This document shows positions 41,458-45,031 of a DNA stretch of 45,031 nt, piece after piece. The first letter of the stretch is position 1; each line of letters starts with the position of its first letter. The translations under genes and the position numbers were made by a program. This DNA is from Thecamonas trahens ATCC 50062 (taxonomy: Eukaryota; Apusozoa; Apusomonadida; Apusomonadidae). The stretch lies in contig NW_013657660.1 of NCBI RefSeq assembly GCF_000142905.1, forward strand, positions 1 through 45,031, given 5' to 3'. A model generated the notes under the pieces. It was not told where the DNA came from. It worked only from the letters and a program-made list of their open reading frames with translations, and did no database searches.

Positions 41458-41764
41458 TGTAGACTCTCATCACATACATACATCCAGAGTAGGCCGTCAT
41501 CAACGAACAAGCGTATACTGCGATGATGCAAGCGTTGGATCCGGAGAGGGGGGGAGGCCCACATCACAAAGCCCGCGACTGAGGCTCAGACCATCCATCA
41601 GTCCCCAATCCCATGCCCGAGCCTACATGCATGCCCATATTCGATCCCGCGCCAGACCCACGATCCCTGCCATATCCTTCCAATTTCCTGCAGGTACTGG
41701 CTGCTTCCTCCCGCAGGTGCTGGCTCAAGCTCAGGCTCCAACACTCACTCGACTCGAGACCCAG

Positions 41765-42866
41765 ATGGCTGCCGAGCCGAGCTCGACGGTAGCCAGCATT
41801 GCTGCTGTGCCTTGGTGGCACTCTGTGGTGGCCGGTAACATGGGTGGCATTGTCGGTATGTGGTTCTGCTGTTGCCCATGCCATTGAGGGCTAGCACAGA
41901 GGAATGCGATGTGGGCAAGTGACTTGCTTTCTTTTTTTGAGGGGGAGGGTGGGGAGGTGGAGGGGGGGGGGGGGGGGGGGGGGGGGGCTGCGTCTCTCAC
42001 ATCCGATCTGGCGCGGTATGCTGCTGCGTTCGGCGACAGGACTCGCCATCTCGTTTCCACTTGATACGCTCAAGGTGCGAATGATGATGGAGCCAGACAA
42101 GTACGTGTCGTTGGGCGCGACTCTGCGATCAATGGTGGCTAGCGAAGGCCCGGCCTCGCTGTATCGCGGGCTGACGGCGCCAGTGGCGGGCTACGGCGTC
42201 ATCAATGCTGTGGCCTTTGGTTCTTTCGAGTGGGCAAAGTCTTGGCTGGACGAGGTGGTCGACGAGACACGTGCTGGCTCAATGGCTCAGGTTGTCATCC
42301 CGGCGGCGGCCTTTGCTGGCCTGGTCCAGTCGTTTGTTCGCGGGCCGGTCGAGCTTGCCAAGACGGTCCAGCAAGCGTGGCACAATCCCGGCAATGCGCG
42401 GGCACCGCCGTTCAAGTCGGCCTTTCACGGCATCGCCCATGTGGTGCGAAACGACGGTCCCAGCGCGCTCTTCCGTGGCCTGGGCGCCACCATCGCCCGT
42501 GAAGTCCCGCAGTATGCTATCTACTACCCGACGTACGCGCTGCTCAAACCGGCCCTCACCGACGCGCTGCCGAGCAAGTACGCACCGGTTGCAGTTGCTG
42601 CCGCCGGTGCGCTCGCAGGCTCAGCCCAGTGGGTCCCTACCATACCGGTCGATGTCATCAAGACCCGGATGCAGGGCGCGCCGGCCGGTACCTACACCTC
42701 GGTCGTGCACTGCGCACGCACGCTGTGGGCCGAGCAAGGCCTCGCCACGTTCTTCAAGGGCACGGCGCCGGCCCTCATCCGCGCCGCCCCGCTCCATGCA
42801 GGTGTCTTTCTCGGCTACGACACCACCATGAAACTGCTCGCCTCCACCAGCACCGCGAGCCAATGA
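41765..42866 (+). CDS. Mitochondrial carrier family (SLC25) protein
   Basis: Two exons: 41765-41855 and 42040-42866, joined in phase 1 across an intron of 184 nt (GTATGT...ACAG). The splice restores the first carrier signature: AGNMGGIVG from exon 1 and LAISFPLDTLKVRM from exon 2. Total 305 residues, the usual carrier length. Three repeats of about 100 residues carry PLDTLK, PVELAK and PVDVIK, the P-x-[DE]-x-x-[KR] motifs, each followed by charged second-helix motifs (LYRGL, LFRGLG, FFKGTAPALIRAAP). The PVELAK signature of the middle repeat recalls the carnitine/basic amino acid clade; the substrate cannot be assigned. ATG 41765 is chosen because the N-terminus then has normal length; the frame is open further upstream. 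Confidence 0.92.
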
Positions 42867-42894
42867 CGCCGGTCCAGCCTGCGCGTTCTGCCCA

Positions 42895-44966
42895 TCACCG
42901 CCGCCGCCCGGCCCGCCCGGCCTTGGCCTTGGCCTTGGCCTTGGCCCGCCGCCGCTTGTGCTCGTTCCAAGCAAGAATAAACTTGTTGAGCAAGTCAACA
43001 ACCAGCAAGGCCTCGGCCAGCAGTGTCTGCGGCATGTTGGCGCTCTTCATCCGTGAGTAAAGACTCTGCATCGAGTCGCGGACGGCTGCAGCGTGAATTG
43101 ACGGCAGCCGCTTTGTCCCGAACAGTGGGTAGTACAGCCGCAGCTCACAGAGCTCGTTGTAGATCTCGCGTGAGGCCTCGTTGCGGAGTACGTTCTGGTA
43201 CGCGAGGTTAATCCGTGAGAGCACCTGCGTGGCCGACGCCTGCATCGCAGGATCGTCAAAGTTGTCCGGATGCAGCATCCGCGTCAGTTCGCGCCGCTGG
43301 GTTAGAATGAGCGACGATGGCGACTCGGCCGTCACGCCAAACAGTCCGTAGTAGTCGCCGTCGTCCACAAGCGCCATGAGCTCGGCGTGCCGCTCCGCCG
43401 GCACAAACTTGCGGTTCACCACCGTGCCGCTTGCCCACTGCTCGCGGCCGTAGGCCCGGCCAGGATCCGCTCCAGCAGCGCCTTGCGGTCCTCCGGCGAC
43501 GGCACTGTCCGCACAGGTGTCGGGCGCGCCGGCGGCTCGACCGAGCACAGCGAGTCGCCCGAGCCCGAGCCCGAGCTCGACTCGGTCTCGTACTCGTACT
43601 CGCCCGAGCCCGAGCCCGAACCCGAGTCTGACCCAGAGTCCGAGTCGGAGCCCGAGTCCGGGCTCGACTCGTGTCCAGCGCTGGTCTGGCCTGCAGCGCC
43701 CGGCGACGATGTCTTGCGGCCAGTGCCAAAGAGCGAAAACGGCGAGTCGCGAGCCGCTGTAGCACCTGGTGTCGGTGACGGCGTCGGCGCTGAGCTTGCC
43801 GCCGCGATCTTCTCCTTGGTTTTCGACGAGAAGAGCGAGAAGACCGAGTCGGATCCGGAGCCCGTCTTTTTCGATGATGGTGCTGTCGACGCAGCTGAGC
43901 TGGTGGACGATGCGGACGGAGAAGCCGCCCGCGGCGAGATCGCGCGTGGTGACGAGACTTGTGGCGTGCCGGACCCACTGGTGTTGGGCGGCGACGGAGC
44001 AGCCGGTTCGGGCCCCGCCGCCGCAGCCGGGGAATTCGTCGGATCCCGGAGCCGTCCGCGTTGAATCAGCCGCATGTACATGAGCTTGCCGTTGTCGCGG
44101 GCAGATGTGAGGGCGTCGGCAAACGAGACATCGCGCGACGAGGCCCAAGCACCGTAGAACGCGCGGTCGAGCTCACGGTCCGGCTCGTGCCCGTCGCAGT
44201 AGAGTACAAAGGCTGACGGGAGCTTGTTGGCCAGCCGCTTGGCGTGCGGAATGTTGAGCACAACGGCGAGAATCGATGAGACGTCAAAGAGCTCCGCCAG
44301 GTCGGCGTCGGGAACCAGCTTGGTCGCATACCGCTTGCCGTGCAGCGCAACCTTGTACCGCCCAGGCTTGGAAGCTGGGACATGCGGTGCCGAGAGATGA
44401 ACCACATGCGGACGAAACGACAGCAGCGTCGACTCTAGCGCGTCGGGCGTCGGCAGAGGCAGCACCATGTACTCGGGCGCAAGCGGCGACGAGCCCAGGG
44501 ATTCGCCGATCAGCATGCTCTCGACCTCGACGCCACCCAGCCCATGCTCCACAGGCGATGCGCCAACGTACAGGACTCTCAGCGGGCTCTCGCCGGCCAG
44601 ATCATACGGCGATGCGTCAACAAGGTGCAGACCCGGCAGAGTGGTGACGGGCGCATGAACGACGACTGCCTCAGGCGCGGTCTTGTCCAAGGCGCCGCCA
44701 TCCTCCGACGACGCTTGCTGTCTGCTTTCAGCATTATTCGATGGCACTGCCGTGGCAACCTCGTTCATGGCCTTGGCCACTTCTCGCAGCAGCTGGCGGC
44801 GAATGCCGAGCTTGTCCATCGCGAGCTCGTGCTTCAGGTCGTGGTCGGAGAGCGAGCCGAGGGTGGCCCCGTCGACAGCTTGCTCTCCAAAGGCCTCTGC
44901 ATACGGTGCAAAGCTCGGGTATGTCGAGAGCCATCCCTGTACCTGTTCTGTGCTCCACCCGTCCAT
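42895..44966 (-). CDS. SAM domain + degenerate CHAT domain + C-terminal J domain
   Basis: About 690 residues from the ATG at 44966. SAM domain 1-66 (W4, VQGWLSTYPSFAPYAEAF, DGATLGSLSDHDLKHEL). Residues 128-300 follow the CHAT caspase-like fold: RVLYVGASPVE, PHVVHLSAPHV (family form HFSGHG), SILAVVLNIPHAKRLA (family form VVLNACxS), AFVLYCDGHEPDRELDRAFYGAWASS, then FADALTSARD. The catalytic Cys position is proline (P240) and the HFSGHG histidine is displaced, so protease activity is unlikely. A Ser/Gly/Asp-rich linker (GSGSGS, EYEYETE) follows. The C-terminal J domain (nt about 43256-43345) has YYGLFGV, LTRMLHPDNF with an intact HPD, INLAYQNVL and SREIYNEL, and then a Lys/Ala/Arg tail. The two halves lie in different frames, joined by a -1 change at the CCC (43455-43457) where ERILAG meets AYGREQWASG. 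They could alternatively be two genes, but the second half has no convincing ATG near the junction. Confidence 0.7.
43556..43675. repeat. GAGCCC / CCCGAG coding repeat
   Basis: Hexamer-like CCCGAG/GAGTCC repeats that encode the Ser-Gly/Ser-Asp linker between the CHAT-like and J domains. Confidence 0.8.
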
Positions 44967-45031
44967 GCTGAGGGGGAGGTGGGGGGGGGGGAGGGGGGAG
45001 GGGGGGTACCTGCCGGTAGGTGGGTGGGGAG
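44967..45031. other. G-rich window edge upstream of the SAM-CHAT-J gene
   Basis: 65 bp of almost uninterrupted G on the + strand (C-rich in the sense direction of the upstream region). It is cut by the window edge and no gene is visible. Confidence 0.6.

Larger units (their letters stand above)
41060..41764. other. Repeat-rich divergent region between kinesin and mitochondrial carrier
   Basis: 705 bp. It contains the 28-bp minisatellite (41191-41362) and the 9-bp GATC-phased repeat (41395-41457). Open frames across it are made of the repeats and have no recognisable domain. Confidence 0.65.

Noticed and set aside
41084-41503. N-terminal extension of the kinesin frame through the minisatellite
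   Set aside because: The extension consists of repeat-derived residues (Gly, Trp, Arg, Met). The motor domain begins right after the ATG at 41059, as in other kinesins.

Overview
This window is the left end of a eukaryotic chromosome. It opens with a C-rich telomere array (CCCTAA repeats, so TTAGGG-type telomeres) and then carries about 42 kb of GC-rich, densely packed genes. The gene set (nicastrin, AP-2 alpha, EPG5, TMEM107, kinesin-3, STN1, METTL17, SLC33A1) belongs to a flagellated unicellular eukaryote that keeps many genes shared with animals. Long, mostly intronless reading frames, high GC and a transition-zone protein fit an apusomonad such as Thecamonas. That assignment is an inference from gene content and could not be checked by search.

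Layout. 1-110: telomere and a 21-bp telomere-linked repeat. 111-2794: no gene recognised. 2795-5997 (-): a large AlbA_2 / STAND-type P-loop protein resembling SAMD9. 6546 to about 9620 (-): a Ty3/gypsy-type retroelement fragment whose reverse transcriptase has lost its catalytic core. 9700-10233 (+): small secreted protein. 10267-11952 (-): BBE-type FAD oxidase. 12127-14674 (+): acidic, probably prenylated protein with a 60-bp minisatellite. 15001-15100: assembly gap. 15158-15721 (+): TMEM107. 15729-17282 (-): M49-like protein without its zinc histidines. 18046-19596 (+): SLC33A1 acetyl-CoA transporter. 19701-20816 (+): STN1. 20817-22973 (-): FHA-kinase-F-box protein. 23542-25518 (+): nicastrin. 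25625-25924 (+): a 72-residue two-exon gene. 26136-28922 (-): AP-2 alpha. 29732-36992 (+): EPG5. 37014-38144 (-): METTL17/Rsm22. 38304-41059 (-): FHA kinesin-3. 41765-42866 (+): mitochondrial carrier, two exons. 42895-44966 (-): SAM + degenerate CHAT + J-domain protein.

Organisation. Convergent genes end 0 to 106 bp apart (STN1 and the FHA kinase have directly adjacent stop codons), whereas divergent starts share 174 to 809 bp regions that hold most of the repeats and candidate regulatory motifs. The four introns I can resolve lie near gene starts; three use an unusual GTACG donor. Four long genes need five changes of reading frame, all in the same (-1) sense and all at short homopolymers.

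Functional themes. Membrane traffic and autophagy (AP-2 alpha, EPG5, nicastrin, SLC33A1, the prenylated acidic protein), cilium and microtubules (TMEM107, kinesin-3), telomere and signalling (STN1, FHA kinase) and mitochondrion (METTL17, carrier). Two proteins have architectures typical of biological-conflict or innate-immune systems (the SAMD9-like protein and SAM-CHAT-J). They are the best candidates for undescribed biology.
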